DNA of 64,000 bases, taken from Paramacrobiotus metropolitanus (lineage: Eukaryota; Tardigrada; Eutardigrada; Parachela; Macrobiotidae). Shown in pieces: positions 63,780-64,000 of this stretch. The stretch covers positions 47,742 to 111,741 of the forward strand of contig NW_026570452.1 of NCBI RefSeq assembly GCF_019649055.1. Reading direction: 5' to 3'. How positions within the stretch are numbered: position 1 is the stretch's first letter; each line of letters starts with the position of its first letter. The notes under the pieces are model-generated. The model did not search any database. It had not been told where the DNA came from and worked only from the letters and a program-made list of their open reading frames with translations. The translations under genes were made by a program, and so were the position numbers.

Positions 63780-64000
63780 GCACGACGAAATTTTAACGGA
63801 AGATCACTTTAAACCGGCTTTGAATTTACTGTCTAGAGTATTCTCCTAAATCACAAGAAAAATAGTCAATTGTTAAGCGCATACACATTACACAGAGCAA
63901 ACAAATAGCCTTCGGAGTTACGGCCGAATTAATGTCAGATGCGAGCGAGAAACTGACATTTTGCAGAAAGTAAGGGGAAAAAAAGGATAGTGAGCGAAGG
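63780..64000. other. Start of block C of U5
   Basis: From about 63880 matches 720-820, 27830-27900 and 42110-42190 (GTAAGTGGAAAAAAGGAGGATAGTG-like), including AGTGAGCGAAGG at the window edge, so the array continues beyond this window. Confidence 0.6.

Noticed and set aside
1-64000. CRISPR arrays, operons or bacterial contamination
   Set aside because: Repeats are dispersed unit copies or transposons, genes have GT-AG introns and no short regularly spaced repeats with unique spacers occur.

Overview
This is a eukaryotic, almost certainly invertebrate animal, genomic window. Genes are split by short GT-AG introns (72-100 bp), EGF-like and ABCG-like exons are present, and the repeats are animal-type LINE, LTR, hAT-like, pogo-like and other TIR elements. 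I cannot name the species; nothing is operonic or prokaryotic.

The backbone is a head-to-tail array of about four and a half diverged copies of one segment, here called units U1-U5. Each unit holds, in plus-strand order: a five-exon coiled-coil gene of unknown function (X); a minus-strand exon resembling the DRAM/Frag1 membrane family; a GC-rich block carrying a plus-strand gene of unknown function (Z); a three-exon gene fusing an N-terminal protein kinase to a C-terminal Kelch-type propeller (K); a cluster of mostly minus-strand EGF-like exons; and two blocks of weak coding potential (G1, G2). U1 spans about 1-11700, U2 11700-25280, U3 25280-39900, U4 39900-61540, and the end of the window is X5 plus the start of U5.

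The copies are unequally preserved. K3 (30657-32731) and K4 (44073-46161) are fully open after splicing (637 and 638 residues). K1 has one nonsense codon. K2 lost its catalytic loop, is frameshifted and has a 1.2-kb transposon in its last exon. X4 is intact and X2 nearly so; X3 and X5 are broken. In U2 the GC-rich block is replaced by about 4 kb of unrelated sequence with its own minus-strand exons.

Mobile DNA accounts for most size differences between units: a frameshifted endonuclease-RT LINE with an ABCG exon beside it (7.1-11.7 kb); a hAT-like element carrying a 5S-rRNA-like segment (20.6-21.8 kb); a pogo-type MITE (16.3-16.8 kb); a CACTA-like element with a Ulp1-like protease relic (33.8-34.8 kb); a very young non-autonomous LTR element (37.1-39.3 kb); a hAT-type MITE (40.1 kb); a degenerate LINE of the restriction-like-endonuclease class split by a palindromic microsatellite (47.2-50.3 kb); a 7.6-kb long-TIR element with an 8-bp target duplication and several nested MITEs (51.9-59.5 kb); and an inverted pair of LINE 3' ends flanking an inverted host segment (63.07-63.46 kb).

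The most interesting host feature is the tandem kinase-Kelch family, which has unusual catalytic motifs (HGD for HRD, DLD for DFG) and a mosaic pattern of shared indels suggesting exchange between copies.
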